Notes: generated by a model not told the origin, from the letters alone. Positions 8,317-18,339 are shown, numbered from the stretch's first letter. The stretch: 64,000 nucleotides of DNA from Paenalcaligenes hermetiae (GCF_039543645.1 NZ_BAABKD010000009.1:310001-374000), one strand, 5' to 3'. Made by a program: numbers and translations.

Positions 8317-9024
8317 ATGAGCACCACTATTCTTGTTATTGAAGACGAACCCGCGATCCAGGAACTAATTGCGGTGAATTTATCCTTTGCCGGCCACAAG
8401 GTATTACGGGCTTATGATGCCGAGCAGGCACAAACCTTGATTCGTGCTGAGCTGCCTGATCTTATTTTACTCGACTGGATGCTTCCTGGCGCATCAGGTA
8501 TCACACTAGCTAAAAAACTACGCTCCGATGAGCGCACACGACAAGTGCCTATCATTATGCTTACTGCCAAAGGCGCGGAATCCGACAAGGTGGATGGCCT
8601 AGAAGCTGGCGCGGATGATTACATCACCAAACCCTTTTCCCCTAAAGAGTTACTAGCTCGCATCAAAGCCGTTTTACGTCGACGCGCTCCGCAATTAACC
8701 GATGATATCATTGAAATCGGCAGTCTACGCTTAGACCCCACTACGCATCGGGTGACGGGGGATGAAAAAACGCTTACCATTGGGCCTACAGAATTTCGTT
8801 TATTACATTTTTTCATGACCCACACAGAACGTGTTTTTTCACGAGCCCAGCTTTTAGACAAAGTTTGGGGGGATCACGTTTTTGTTGAAGAGCGCACAGT
8901 AGACGTGCATATTCGACGCTTGCGCAAAGCGCTTGAACCAAGTGGCCATGATGCTCATATTGAAACCATACGTGGCGCTGGCTATCGTTTTGCAGCCGTT
9001 TTACCAGAGCGCCCCAATAAATAA
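8317..9024 (+). CDS. phoB: Phosphate regulon response regulator PhoB
   Basis: OmpR/PhoB-class two-component response regulator that switches on phosphate-starvation genes; 235 aa. The receiver domain carries the acidic pair E9/D10, phosphoacceptor D53 (LLDWMLP), the LTAK threonine and the KPFSP lysine near residue 105. A winged-helix DNA-binding domain fills residues about 130-230, with the typical VDVHIRRLRKAL recognition region and RGAGYRF wing. The ATG at 8317 gives the standard length. phoR follows 9 bases later. No pst or phoU genes are in the window. No confident PhoB-binding repeat was found in the 147-bp gap shared with ubiE. Confidence 0.92.
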   Translation: MSTTILVIEDEPAIQELIAVNLSFAGHKVLRAYDAEQAQTLIRAELPDLILLDWMLPGASGITLAKKLRSDERTRQVPIIMLTAKGAESDKVDGLEAGADDYITKPFSPKELLARIKAVLRRRAPQLTDDIIEIGSLRLDPTTHRVTGDEKTLTIGPTEFRLLHFFMTHTERVFSRAQLLDKVWGDHVFVEERTVDVHIRRLRKALEPSGHDAHIETIRGAGYRFAAVLPERPNK

Positions 9025-9033
9025 ACCACCGTT

Positions 9034-10332
9034 ATGAAGAAAACCCTGAGCACCGTCAGTTTATGGGCCCTCCTCTCACTGGCTTTAGGTCTATGGCTAG
9101 GCGCAGCCATAGGATGGGGCGCATTTGCACTCGGCCTACTGACTCTGGTGCTCACGAGTGGACGCCAACTTCAAAAGATCCAGCTTTGGGTACGAGACGT
9201 AGACGCCGCCCCTCCAGCTGCTGTTGGCCCTTGGGACGATATATTAGCGCCTATCTATCGACGCCTTAAACAAAATCGCGAACAAATTCAAACTCTCAAC
9301 CGCCATTTAGAAGGCATGATGATGGCGGCCGAGGCCTTACCCGATGGCGCCGTGACCTTGGACCAGTCCATGACTATACAATGGTGCAATAAAACTGCCA
9401 GTCAACATCTTGGCTTAAATCTGGCGACAGATCGGCATCAAAGTATTTTTAATATTGTTCGTACCCCTGAGTTTGCACATTATGCGCATACTCGCCAATG
9501 GGATCAGCCTTTATTACTACATATCAATCAGCGCGGTCCGGAACGTGCTCTTTTATTGCAGCTGACTCCCTATGGTTTCGGCCAATTTTTACTCGTCACC
9601 CGAGATGTCACCCAAGTCGAAAAACTCGAAACCACACGCAAAGATTTTGTAGCCAATGTTTCCCATGAGTTACGGACACCACTAACAGTGCTTCTGGGCT
9701 TTTTAGAAACGCTACGCGATATGCCCGCTGACTCCTTGCCTATGGAACAGCGAGTACGCTATGAGCAAATGATGCTAGAACAAGCCCAGCACATGCAAGC
9801 TATTGTGTCGGACCTATTAACCCTATCGACCTTAGAGTCTTCTCCTACAGCTGAAAACACCGCCGTGCCCCTTAACTGCGTTATCGAGCAAGCGCTGCAG
9901 CGAGCCAAAGCCCTATCTGATGGTCAACATGTTTTTGTCACATATATCGATGACAATCTCTGGGTTGAGGGCGCAGAAACCGAATTAGCCTCTGCTATAG
10001 GTAACTTACTGACTAATGCCATACGCTATACGCCCAAAGACGGCACGATTACAACGAGCTGGGTACTTAATGAGGACGGCTCCGCCACCTATTCCGTTCA
10101 AGACACAGGGATTGGCATTGCCCCTCAAGATATTCCTCGCCTGACGGAACGATTTTATCGCGCAGATAAAGGACGCTCACGTGCGACAGGAGGCACAGGA
10201 CTAGGCTTAGCTATTACTCGCCATGTCGTTGCGCGACACCAAGCTGAGCTCGATATTAAAAGCCGTTATGGCGCTGGTAGCACCTTTAGCATCCATTTTC
10301 CTAAAGAGCGAGTTCGCTTTGCTAACACATAA
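9034..10332 (+). CDS. phoR: Phosphate regulon sensor histidine kinase PhoR
   Basis: Inner-membrane sensor kinase that phosphorylates PhoB when phosphate is scarce; 432 aa. Two closely spaced hydrophobic segments (about residues 8-42) make the short membrane anchor typical of PhoR, with almost no periplasmic loop. A PAS-like domain (about 95-190) precedes the dimerisation/phosphoacceptor domain with H211 in FVANVSHELRTPLT. The ATPase domain shows the N box (NLLTNAIRYTP), G1 box (DTGIGI) and G2 box (GGTGLGLAI). It follows phoB closely on the same strand, so the two are co-transcribed. Confidence 0.92.
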   Translation: MKKTLSTVSLWALLSLALGLWLGAAIGWGAFALGLLTLVLTSGRQLQKIQLWVRDVDAAPPAAVGPWDDILAPIYRRLKQNREQIQTLNRHLEGMMMAAEALPDGAVTLDQSMTIQWCNKTASQHLGLNLATDRHQSIFNIVRTPEFAHYAHTRQWDQPLLLHINQRGPERALLLQLTPYGFGQFLLVTRDVTQVEKLETTRKDFVANVSHELRTPLTVLLGFLETLRDMPADSLPMEQRVRYEQMMLEQAQHMQAIVSDLLTLSTLESSPTAENTAVPLNCVIEQALQRAKALSDGQHVFVTYIDDNLWVEGAETELASAIGNLLTNAIRYTPKDGTITTSWVLNEDGSATYSVQDTGIGIAPQDIPRLTERFYRADKGRSRATGGTGLGLAITRHVVARHQAELDIKSRYGAGSTFSIHFPKERVRFANT

Positions 10333-10375
10333 GGCTATGATAGAGGCGTAAGAACACTCATTATGGAGATCCATC

Positions 10376-10804
10376 GTGTCACAAACAGAATTACGTCCAT
10401 TTCACTTAGCTTTCCCCGTACGCGACCTAGAAGAAGCGCGTGAGTTTTATGGTAAAAAACTCGGCTGTCCAGAAGGTCGATCTTCTGATCAATGGATCGA
10501 TTTTAATTTATATGGCCATCAAATCGTGGCACACTTAGCACCTAATGAATGCAATCCTGTCGCCACCAGTGATGTGGACGAACACAATGTGCCGGTGCGA
10601 CATTTTGGTGTGGTCTTAGATATGCCCACTTGGGAGGCTCTAGCCGACCGCCTTAAAAAAGACGGCACGGAGTTTGTTATCGAGCCATATGTGCGCTTTA
10701 AAGGCCAACCCGGGGAGCAAGCCACCATGTTTTTCATGGACCCCTCTGGTAACGCCTTGGAGTTTAAAGCTTTTCACTCTTTAGATTCATTATTTGCCAA
10801 ATAA
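10376..10804 (+). CDS. VOC-family (glyoxalase/dioxygenase fold) protein
   Basis: A 142-aa vicinal-oxygen-chelate superfamily protein built of paired beta-alpha-beta-beta-beta modules. The start is a GTG at 10376, chosen because GGAGAT lies 6 bases upstream and no ATG gives a complete first strand. Likely metal ligands are H9 (FHLAFPV), the RHFG histidine in the middle and the glutamate of ALEFK near the C-terminus; the MDPSGNALEFK ending is typical. The substrate cannot be told: glyoxalase-like, bleomycin-resistance-like and dioxygenase-like members look alike at this level. It follows phoR by 43 bases and ends at a strong terminator. Confidence 0.78.
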   Translation: MSQTELRPFHLAFPVRDLEEAREFYGKKLGCPEGRSSDQWIDFNLYGHQIVAHLAPNECNPVATSDVDEHNVPVRHFGVVLDMPTWEALADRLKKDGTEFVIEPYVRFKGQPGEQATMFFMDPSGNALEFKAFHSLDSLFAK

Positions 10805-10829
10805 AAAAGCGGGCTTAGCCCGCTTTTTT
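10803..10829. terminator. Bidirectional terminator between the VOC gene and ilvA
   Basis: AAAAAAGCGGGCT (10803-10815) pairs with AGCCCGCTTTTTT (10817-10829). The stem is flanked by A- and T-runs, so it can end transcription of both converging genes. Confidence 0.92.
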
Positions 10830-10834
10830 CTTCG

Positions 10835-12343
10835 CTATAGGAACAGTTTATACGCTGGATTATCACTTTCATTCCAATAAGGATAACCAAGCTCATCTAA
10901 AAATACCTTAAAATCTTTTTTGTCGGCTGGTGGTACTTGGATCCCTACTAGGATACGTCCATAGTCATCACCCTGATTACGATAATGGAACAAACTGATA
11001 TTCCACTCTGGGTTCATACAGCTTAAAAAACGGCGCAACGCTCCAGGCCGCTCAGGAAACTCAAAGCGGTATAACACTTCGTGATGTGCCAAATCAGATT
11101 TACCGCCCACCATATAACGCAAATGGGTTTTAGCCATTTCATTATTCGTCAAATTAAGCGTAGGAAAGCCCTGATCCATAAAATGCTGCTCTAAATGATC
11201 GATTTCCTGTGCGGATTGTATTTGTAATCCCACAAAAACATGAGCCGTCTCTGCATCGGAGATACGGTAGTTAAACTCGGTGACAGACCGATCCCCCAAA
11301 GCCTCGCATAAACGTAAAAAACTTCCATGCTTTTCAGGGAGTGTGACAGCAAAAAGCGCCTCTCGCGCTAAGCCTACTTCGGCACGCTCCGCAACAAAAC
11401 GCAAGCGATCAAAGTTCATGTTTGCCCCAGAGGTGATGGCAATACATGTTTTTCCTGTAAGCTGATGCTCACGGATATATTTTTTGGCTCCCGCCATGGC
11501 TAAAGCCCCTGCGGGCTCCAACACACTACGTGTATCTTGGAAAACGTCTTTAATCGCTGCACAAATCGCATCCGTATCTACCAACACAAAGTCATCCACG
11601 TATTTTTGTGTTAGTTTAAACGTCTCTGACCCTACCTGCTTGACAGCAGTGCCATCCGAGAATAACCCCACGTCATTTAACACCAAGCGACGTTTCGCTT
11701 TAACACTGCGCTGCATAGCAGCGGAATCTTCGGTTTGTACCCCAATAATCTTAATCTCTGGGCGTAACTGTTTAATATAAGCGGCTACCCCCGCAATTAA
11801 ACCGCCCCCACCAATAGGCACAAAAATCGCATCAATGGGCCCGGGGTGCTGATGTAAAATCTCCATACCGATCGTACCTTGGCCCGCAATCACATCCGGA
11901 TCGTCAAAAGGGTGAACAAAAGTTAACCCTTCTTTTTCCATTAAGGTCACCGCATGGTCATAGGCATCGGTAAAACTTTCCCCTGCCAATACCACTTCGC
12001 CACCCAAATTGCGCACGGCTTCAATTTTTAATTGAGGGGTGGTGACAGGCATCACAATCACCGCACGAATACCTAAACGTTTAGCTGAAAAGGCTACGCC
12101 TTGCGCATGGTTACCAGCCGAAGCCGCAATAACCCCTTTAGCTAAGTCTTCTGCCGGCATCTGAGCCATTTTGTTATATGCACCACGTAACTTAAAGCTA
12201 AAAACCGCCAATTGATCTTCGCGTTTAAGTAAAATACGGTTATTAAGTTGGGCAGAAGCCAAAGGAGCGAGCTCTAAAGGTGTCTCTGACACCACATCGT
12301 AGACCTTAGAAGTCAAAGTACGTTTAAGATAGTCGTTGGACAT
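10835..12343 (-). CDS. ilvA: Threonine ammonia-lyase, biosynthetic (IlvA)
   Basis: PLP enzyme that deaminates threonine to 2-oxobutanoate, the first step toward isoleucine; 502 aa, cytosolic. The PLP lysine is K51 in FSFKLRGAYN, and the phosphate-binding glycine loop is PIGGGGLIAG. The catalytic domain (to about residue 320) is followed by two ACT-like regulatory domains (about 325-500), the arrangement of the long, isoleucine-feedback-inhibited biosynthetic enzyme rather than the short catabolic one. Upstream Shine-Dalgarno matches are weak. It stands alone on the minus strand, converging on the VOC gene. Confidence 0.96.
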   Translation of the reverse strand: MSNDYLKRTLTSKVYDVVSETPLELAPLASAQLNNRILLKREDQLAVFSFKLRGAYNKMAQMPAEDLAKGVIAASAGNHAQGVAFSAKRLGIRAVIVMPVTTPQLKIEAVRNLGGEVVLAGESFTDAYDHAVTLMEKEGLTFVHPFDDPDVIAGQGTIGMEILHQHPGPIDAIFVPIGGGGLIAGVAAYIKQLRPEIKIIGVQTEDSAAMQRSVKAKRRLVLNDVGLFSDGTAVKQVGSETFKLTQKYVDDFVLVDTDAICAAIKDVFQDTRSVLEPAGALAMAGAKKYIREHQLTGKTCIAITSGANMNFDRLRFVAERAEVGLAREALFAVTLPEKHGSFLRLCEALGDRSVTEFNYRISDAETAHVFVGLQIQSAQEIDHLEQHFMDQGFPTLNLTNNEMAKTHLRYMVGGKSDLAHHEVLYRFEFPERPGALRRFLSCMNPEWNISLFHYRNQGDDYGRILVGIQVPPADKKDFKVFLDELGYPYWNESDNPAYKLFL

Positions 12344-12476
12344 AATGGGTAGATTCTTTACTCTATACCGCTTAACACGGCAAAAATAGACGCGATTAAA
12401 ACAAAAAAGAATAACATATGCACACTGAAAATAGGCGTAGCTCGCCTTTTTATGCTGTATTTTGATTTGGAATTAC

Positions 12477-13019
12477 ATGGAAGCGTGGACACACGATGCC
12501 GTACTGTGGCTTTTACAGGTTTTAGCTTTACCTGAAATTGGTCTCAGTGCCATATTTATCATTAGCTTGGTTTCAGCCACGCTACTCCCCTTAGGCTCCG
12601 AACCCGCGGTTCTTGCCTATGTCACCCTAGCCCCAACCATGTTTTGGGCGGCTATTGTCGTGGCAACAATAGGCAACACCCTAGGGGGAGCCATCAGCTA
12701 CTGGATGGGCCTAGGCGCCGTCAAAACCTATGAAACATGGCGTGAAAAACACCCACATGATGACAAACAGTCGCATTATGCACAAAAAACCGGTGGACGT
12801 TGGCATCAGCAGATCAGCCAGTGGCTACAAAAACTCGGACCTAAGGCGCTATTGTTTTCATGGCTGCCTATTGTTGGCGATCCGCTTTGTGCAATAGCCG
12901 GCTGGATGCGCATGCCTTTGCTCCCCAGTTTAATTTATATGGCGATCGGCAAACTTTTACGCTATACCATCATGACAGCAGCGATTATCTGGATACTGCC
13001 CCATTTGGGCTGGGCTTAA
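12477..13019 (+). CDS. YqaA/DedA-like membrane protein
   Basis: A 180-aa inner-membrane protein of the SNARE-associated (DedA-like) superfamily, YqaA subgroup. Hydrophobic helices lie near residues 10-45, 50-75 and 120-175, and the core GNTLGGAISYWMG motif is typical of YqaA relatives; a hydrophilic loop rich in H/K/Q separates the two halves. The ATG at 12477 is preferred over an in-frame TTG at 12462 because TTGGA lies just upstream. DedA-family proteins take part in membrane lipid translocation and envelope homeostasis; the specific role of this subgroup is unknown. It lies in front of the large oxidoreductase gene. Confidence 0.8.
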   Translation: MEAWTHDAVLWLLQVLALPEIGLSAIFIISLVSATLLPLGSEPAVLAYVTLAPTMFWAAIVVATIGNTLGGAISYWMGLGAVKTYETWREKHPHDDKQSHYAQKTGGRWHQQISQWLQKLGPKALLFSWLPIVGDPLCAIAGWMRMPLLPSLIYMAIGKLLRYTIMTAAIIWILPHLGWA

Positions 13020-13134
13020 ATGAACGGAACGCGCCATAAAAACCACAACTCACTGCACCCAATTGCAATGAATGATTTACACTAAAGGGTTCTCTTATTG
13101 CTTAATCTTTCTCAAGGCTTTTAGTCAGAACATT

Positions 13135-16100
13135 ATGAATGCTCCGGTCGCCAGCCAATTTTTAGCCGCTAATGCGTCTGAATCCACTCATCGTTTACGC
13201 GAAATCCCTTACAACTATACTTCGTACTCCGATCGCGAGATCGTACTACGCCTGCTTGGAGCAGAAGCCTGGGAAAAGCTATCTGAGCTGCGCTCAGAGC
13301 GTAAAACTGGCCGCTCAGCTCGTATGTTATTCGAAGTACTAGGTGATATTTGGGTAGTGCGTCGCAACCCTTACTTACAAGATGATTTGCTGCATAACCC
13401 TAAGCGTTTGCAACAGCTCATCGAAGCATTAAGCCATCGGCTCAACGAAATCAATGCTCGCCGAGAGATCGAGGTTCCGGAGCGTGACCATAAAGTCCTC
13501 ACCCTACTTTCTGCCGCACGCCAAGCGGTTAACGATTTTGAGCGAGCCTTTCACGAGGCTCGAGAACTACGCCAACAAATCCAAAAACGCCTAGCCAATA
13601 TCACCGCCAAAGACAATATTAAATTTGATGGGCTATCTCGTGTCTCGCATGTTACTGATGCCACCGACTGGCGCGTCGAATACCCATTTGTGGTCTTAAC
13701 CCCTGATTCCGAAGAGGAAATCGCCGCGTTGGTCCGCGCCTGTATTGAATTACGCCTTACCATTATTCCTCGTGGGGGCGGCACCGGTTATACCGGCGGA
13801 GCCATCCCTCTAAGTGCACGCTCGGCCGTCATCAATACAGAAAAACTAGACGCTATCGGCCCCGTGGAATGTATTCAACTACCTGGTGTCAGCGAGCCAA
13901 CTCATACCATCTTAACCGGTGCCGGTGTCGTCACGCGGCGGGTCGATGAAGCCGCCCAAGCGGCAGGACGCGTTTTTGCAGTGGACCCTACCTCTGCCGA
14001 TGCTTCCTGTATCGGGGGCAACGTAGCCATGAACGCTGGTGGCAAAAAAGCGGTACTCTGGGGCACTGCCTTGGATAACCTAAGCTGGTGGCGTATGGTT
14101 GATCCTGAAGGCAACTGGCTCGAGGTCACGCGCATTAATCATAACTTAGGCAAAATTCACGAGGTCGAAGAGGCTGTCTTTGAACTGCACTGGTACGATG
14201 GCGCACATGCGCCTGGCGCAAAGCTGCTACGCCAAGAAACCCTGACGATTGCTGGTCACCGTTTCCGTAAAGCCGGCTTAGGCAAAGACGTCACGGATAA
14301 ATTTTTAGCTGGCTTGCCAGGTGTACAAAAAGAGGGCTGTGACGGCATCATTACCGCAGCACGCTGGATTTTACATCGCATGCCCGAACAGACCCGCACT
14401 GTTTGTTTAGAGTTCTTTGGCTCGGCTCGCCATGCCGTACCCGCTATTGTTGAAATCAAAAACTATCTCGACCATGAAGGCAAAGCCATGGGCGCTTTGC
14501 TTGCTGGTCTGGAACATCTTGATGAGCGTTATCTGCGTGCAGTAGGCTATGCCACCAAAAGCAAACGTAACGGCCTACCCAAAATGGTACTAATTGGCGA
14601 TATCGTTGGTGATGATGAAAATGCCGTTGCCAAGGCCGCAAGTGAGGTCATACGTTTAGCCAACTCACGTCATGGCGAAGGCTTTGTAGCAGTCAACGCC
14701 GAAGCGCGTAAACGTTTTTGGTTAGATCGTGCTCGCACAGCCGCCATTGCCCGCCACACCAATGCGTTTAAAATCAACGAGGATGTCGTAATTCCTCTCG
14801 AGCGCATGGGCGAGTACACGGACGAAATCGAGCGCATTAACATCGAGCTTTCTACTCGAAATAAACTACGCCTTATTGATGAAATCGAGCAGTTTCTCAA
14901 TGGTGATCTACCCATAGGCAAAGTTGTGGATCATGATGATGCCGTGCATACTCGTGAAACTGTGCTCGAGGATCGTCGCCACGATGCGTTAGCAACTTTA
15001 CAGCAAGTACGTCAACGCTGGAGCTGGCTCTTGCATCATCTAGACGCTAAGGTTAAGGATCACTTACACACCCTGCAAGAGCTTGCCGTCCCCAACTTTT
15101 CTGCTCTCCAAGCCCGCTTATCTGAACAGCCCGAGGTCCACATAATTGAGCTGTTACAAGATCACACCATCCGTATTTCATGGAAAACAGAAATCCGCGC
15201 GGCCATGGAAAAACATTTTCCTGGGGCTGATTGTGCGGCGGTCTTAGCGCAAATCCAATCTATTCATGATCGCGTCCTGCGTAGTCGTGTTTTTGTGGCG
15301 TTACACATGCACGCTGGCGATGGTAACGTACATACCAATATTCCCGTAAACTCTGATGATTACGGCATGCTCCAAGAAGCCAATGAAACGGTAGCACGCA
15401 TTATGCAAATCGCCCGTCGTTTAGATGGTGTTATATCTGGCGAGCATGGGATTGGCTTAACTAAGTTCGAATACCTCACCCAAGAGGAGCTCCAGCCCTT
15501 CCAAGACTACAAACGCCGCATTGACCCCGAAGGACGCTTTAATGCAGGTAAGCTCATGCCGGGAGCAGACTTATCTCAGGCCTGGACGCCTAGTTTTAAC
15601 CTATTAGGCTACGAATCCCTGATTATGCAACGTAGCGAAATTGGTGCTATCTCCCACGCAATTAAAGACTGTTTACGCTGTGGCAAATGTAAACCCGTCT
15701 GCGCTACTCATGTACCCCGTGCTAATCTGCTTTACTCGCCTCGCAATAAAATTCTTGCTACCTCTTTGCTGATTGAGGCTTTTCTTTACGAAGAGCAAAC
15801 ACGCCGGGGCATCAGCCTTAAGCATTGGGAAGAATTCGAGGACGTGGGGGATCATTGCACGGTCTGCCATAAATGCTATAACCCGTGTCCCGTTGATATC
15901 GACTTTGGGGATGTTTCTATGGAAATGCGGCATCTGCTGCGCCGCATGGGCAAAAAATCAGCAAACCCAGGCACCGCTGCCGCTATGTTCTTTTTGAATG
16001 CTAAATCCCCAAAAGTCATCAATGTGACGCGTAAAGCCATCGAGGTAGGCTATAAGGCACAACGCCTAGCTCACGACCTGCTCGCCGTGCCCGCACGCAA

Positions 16101-17067
16101 GCAAAGCGCACACCCGCCGGCCTCGGTAGGCAAAGCCCCTATTCAAGAGCAAGTGATTCACTTTGTGAATAAAAAAATGCCTGGTGGTTTGCCTAAACAA
16201 CCTGCTCGTAAGCTACTTGATATTGAAGACCCCAATTACGTCCCTATTATTCGAGACCCCTACAAAACCACGACAGAAAGCGAGGCCGTATTCTATTTTC
16301 CAGGCTGTGGGTCCGAGCGTCTGTTTTCTCAGGTTGGGCTAGCTACTCAAGCCATGCTCTGGCACGCGGGTGTTCAAACCGTACTACCACCCGGCTACCT
16401 TTGCTGTGGTTACCCCCAACGTGGTAATGGCGACTTTGAAAAAGCGGATCAAATGATCACAGACAACCGCGTTTTATTCCACCGCATGGCCACCACACTT
16501 AACTATCTGGATATTAAAACCGTGGTGGTCAGCTGCGGCACCTGTTATGACCAATTATCCATGTATGAGTTTGAGAAAATCTTCCCAGGCTGTCGCCTCA
16601 TAGATATTCACGAACTGCTTTTAGAAAAAGGGATTAAGCTCGACGACGTTAAAGGCGTGCGTTATATGTACCACGACCCTTGCCACACCCCCATGAAACA
16701 GCAAGATCCAATGCGCACGGTCAAAGCCTTAGTGGGAGAGCCCACGATCAAGTCTGAGCGCTGCTGTGGCGAATCCGGCACTTTGGCTGTTACGCGCCCC
16801 GATATTTCCACACAGATTCGCTTCCGCAAGCTCGAAGAGCTTCAAAAAAACCAAGCAACGATCGCTGCGGACACCGATCACACAGAAGTCAAAATGTTGA
16901 CCTCTTGCCCATCCTGTCTACAAGGCCTGGCTCGCTATCAGGGAGATACAGGAATCGAAGCGGACTACATTGTGGTAGAGATGGCTAAACATTTACTTGG
17001 TGAAAATTGGATGGCAGATTATGTGAAAAAAGCCAATGCCGGGGGGATTGAGCGCGTTTTAGTTTAA
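13135..17067 (+). CDS. Giant FAD/FMN-binding oxidoreductase with 4Fe-4S and CCG domains (DUF3683 type)
   Basis: A 1310-aa multidomain flavin and iron-sulfur oxidoreductase related to D-lactate dehydrogenase and glycolate oxidase GlcD/GlcF fused in one chain. Visible in order are a DUF3683-like N-terminus, an FAD-binding type-4 (PCMH) domain starting near residue 190 with PRGGGTGYTGG from residue 212, an FAD-linked oxidase C-terminal domain, a 4Fe-4S dicluster (CxxCxxC sets beginning near C846 and C908) and two cysteine-rich CCG domains (CCGYPQ at 1090-1096, CCGESG from 1210). The start at 13135 is preferred to an ATG 21 codons upstream because MNAPVAS begins the conserved part. It probably oxidises a 2-hydroxyacid and passes electrons to quinone; the substrate is not determinable here. 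Confidence 0.88.
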   Translation: MNAPVASQFLAANASESTHRLREIPYNYTSYSDREIVLRLLGAEAWEKLSELRSERKTGRSARMLFEVLGDIWVVRRNPYLQDDLLHNPKRLQQLIEALSHRLNEINARREIEVPERDHKVLTLLSAARQAVNDFERAFHEARELRQQIQKRLANITAKDNIKFDGLSRVSHVTDATDWRVEYPFVVLTPDSEEEIAALVRACIELRLTIIPRGGGTGYTGGAIPLSARSAVINTEKLDAIGPVECIQLPGVSEPTHTILTGAGVVTRRVDEAAQAAGRVFAVDPTSADASCIGGNVAMNAGGKKAVLWGTALDNLSWWRMVDPEGNWLEVTRINHNLGKIHEVEEAVFELHWYDGAHAPGAKLLRQETLTIAGHRFRKAGLGKDVTDKFLAGLPGVQKEGCDGIITAARWILHRMPEQTRTVCLEFFGSARHAVPAIVEIKNYLDHEGKAMGALLAGLEHLDERYLRAVGYATKSKRNGLPKMVLIGDIVGDDENAVAKAASEVIRLANSRHGEGFVAVNAEARKRFWLDRARTAAIARHTNAFKINEDVVIPLERMGEYTDEIERINIELSTRNKLRLIDEIEQFLNGDLPIGKVVDHDDAVHTRETVLEDRRHDALATLQQVRQRWSWLLHHLDAKVKDHLHTLQELAVPNFSALQARLSEQPEVHIIELLQDHTIRISWKTEIRAAMEKHFPGADCAAVLAQIQSIHDRVLRSRVFVALHMHAGDGNVHTNIPVNSDDYGMLQEANETVARIMQIARRLDGVISGEHGIGLTKFEYLTQEELQPFQDYKRRIDPEGRFNAGKLMPGADLSQAWTPSFNLLGYESLIMQRSEIGAISHAIKDCLRCGKCKPVCATHVPRANLLYSPRNKILATSLLIEAFLYEEQTRRGISLKHWEEFEDVGDHCTVCHKCYNPCPVDIDFGDVSMEMRHLLRRMGKKSANPGTAAAMFFLNAKSPKVINVTRKAIEVGYKAQRLAHDLLAVPARKQSAHPPASVGKAPIQEQVIHFVNKKMPGGLPKQPARKLLDIEDPNYVPIIRDPYKTTTESEAVFYFPGCGSERLFSQVGLATQAMLWHAGVQTVLPPGYLCCGYPQRGNGDFEKADQMITDNRVLFHRMATTLNYLDIKTVVVSCGTCYDQLSMYEFEKIFPGCRLIDIHELLLEKGIKLDDVKGVRYMYHDPCHTPMKQQDPMRTVKALVGEPTIKSERCCGESGTLAVTRPDISTQIRFRKLEELQKNQATIAADTDHTEVKMLTSCPSCLQGLARYQGDTGIEADYIVVEMAKHLLGENWMADYVKKANAGGIERVLV

Positions 17068-17079
17068 TGCCGCCCTCAC

Positions 17080-17117
17080 AAAAAAGCCTGCACGGTTATC
17101 GTTGCAGGCTTTTTTTT
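17080..17117. terminator. Bidirectional terminator between the oxidoreductase and mdfA-like genes
   Basis: AAAAAAGCCTGCA (17080-17092) and TGCAGGCTTTTTT (17103-17115) form a 13-bp stem with a 10-base loop and a T-run on either strand. It serves the two converging genes and overlaps the stop of the mdfA-like gene. Confidence 0.9.
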
Positions 17118-18339
17118 ATAAACGCGCCTGGCGAATTTTTTCTTTTACGATAGGATAAGAAAAATAAGCAAATGCCATCACCCCCACCACACTGACCAGC
17201 CAGACCCCTAACAGCTGCCAATGCCAATAAGCCTGTTTTGTTAGCTCAATTCCCACAGAGAAAAAAGTCATGCTTAATAATGCCATGGCTGCAGCTACCG
17301 TGCCTTTGGCCACGGGCGATGACATCAACGCAAAACGGTATAACACCCCAAAACTGAGCCCCTCGCCAAAAGCGATCAAACTCATGCCCACAATCAGCGC
17401 CCATAACACGTAAACCGGCCAAATTATTCCTAGGCCCATTATCACAACCCCAGCCAGCACAAAGGGAAAGCCGATTTGCACGGTGCGCCCTAAAGGCAGT
17501 CGGTCCACCCAACGCGCTACGGTTAAATTGCCTAAAATCAACCCGCCTAACACAGGAATTTGACTCAACGCATACTGACCGCTACTCAGCCCTAACCCCT
17601 CGATTAAAAAAACGGGAGATAAGGCAATCCATAACATGACAGGTAAGGCCAGCAGTGGACCAGCTAAGGCCAACACCACAAAAGCTCGATGCAGCAAAAC
17701 CTGCTTAAAATCCTGCAAAATACCTAGCAAAGAACGCTTACGTCGCTGCTCTACCGCTAAGGTTTCCGGCATATGCTTAAATAAGCCAAATACAGCAAAA
17801 CTGGACAAACAGGCTATGGCCACAAACCCCCAATGCCACGAAATATGCTCAATCATCACTGCCCCTATCACCGGGCCTAGCAGCGGGGCAAGCAGCGTAA
17901 TATTCGCCATTAACGCCATCACTTTGACCGCTTGGGTTTCGGTGTAATGCTCTTGAATCGCCGCAAAACCCACTGCTGAAATCAGGGTTAAAGCGGTGCC
18001 TTGGAGCACACGCATCAACATAAACTGTTCAATTGATTGCGTAAACAAAATCCCTATGCAACATACAATAAAAAATACCGCCCCCCCAAGAAAGACCTTT
18101 CTTCGACCTAGCTGATCAGATAAAGGCCCCCAAATGGCGGCTACTAGCGCCCCACCCAGCAAATAAGCAGACATAGACGTGGGTGCCCAATGCGGATCGA
18201 CCCCAAAACCCTGCGTCACGCTCAACATAGCGGGCTGCACCAGATCGTTACCGATATACACCGCAAGCTCAAAAAAAGCAAAAGCAAGAGGAAATAAAAG
18301 CGTTTTAAAACTTAAAGAAATAGGTTGTGGCATGCTCAT
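17116..18339 (-). CDS. mdfA: MdfA-like multidrug/proton antiporter (MFS)
   Basis: Twelve-helix major facilitator drug efflux pump of the DHA1 family; 407 aa from the ATG at 18339 (a GTG one codon earlier and an ATG two codons later are alternatives). The N-terminus reads LLFPLAFAFFELAVYIGNDLVQP, aligning with MdfA so that its glutamate and aspartate match the essential acidic residues E26 and D34 of E. coli MdfA. Confidence 0.8.
   Translation of the reverse strand: MSMPQPISLSFKTLLFPLAFAFFELAVYIGNDLVQPAMLSVTQGFGVDPHWAPTSMSAYLLGGALVAAIWGPLSDQLGRRKVFLGGAVFFIVCCIGILFTQSIEQFMLMRVLQGTALTLISAVGFAAIQEHYTETQAVKVMALMANITLLAPLLGPVIGAVMIEHISWHWGFVAIACLSSFAVFGLFKHMPETLAVEQRRKRSLLGILQDFKQVLLHRAFVVLALAGPLLALPVMLWIALSPVFLIEGLGLSSGQYALSQIPVLGGLILGNLTVARWVDRLPLGRTVQIGFPFVLAGVVIMGLGIIWPVYVLWALIVGMSLIAFGEGLSFGVLYRFALMSSPVAKGTVAAAMALLSMTFFSVGIELTKQAYWHWQLLGVWLVSVVGVMAFAYFSYPIVKEKIRQARL

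Noticed and set aside
12433..12451. AGGCG-TAGCT-CGCCT hairpin with T-run just before the YqaA-like gene
   Set aside because: The stem is only five bases and lies between a divergent pair with no upstream plus-strand gene to terminate; too weak for a terminator or attenuator call.
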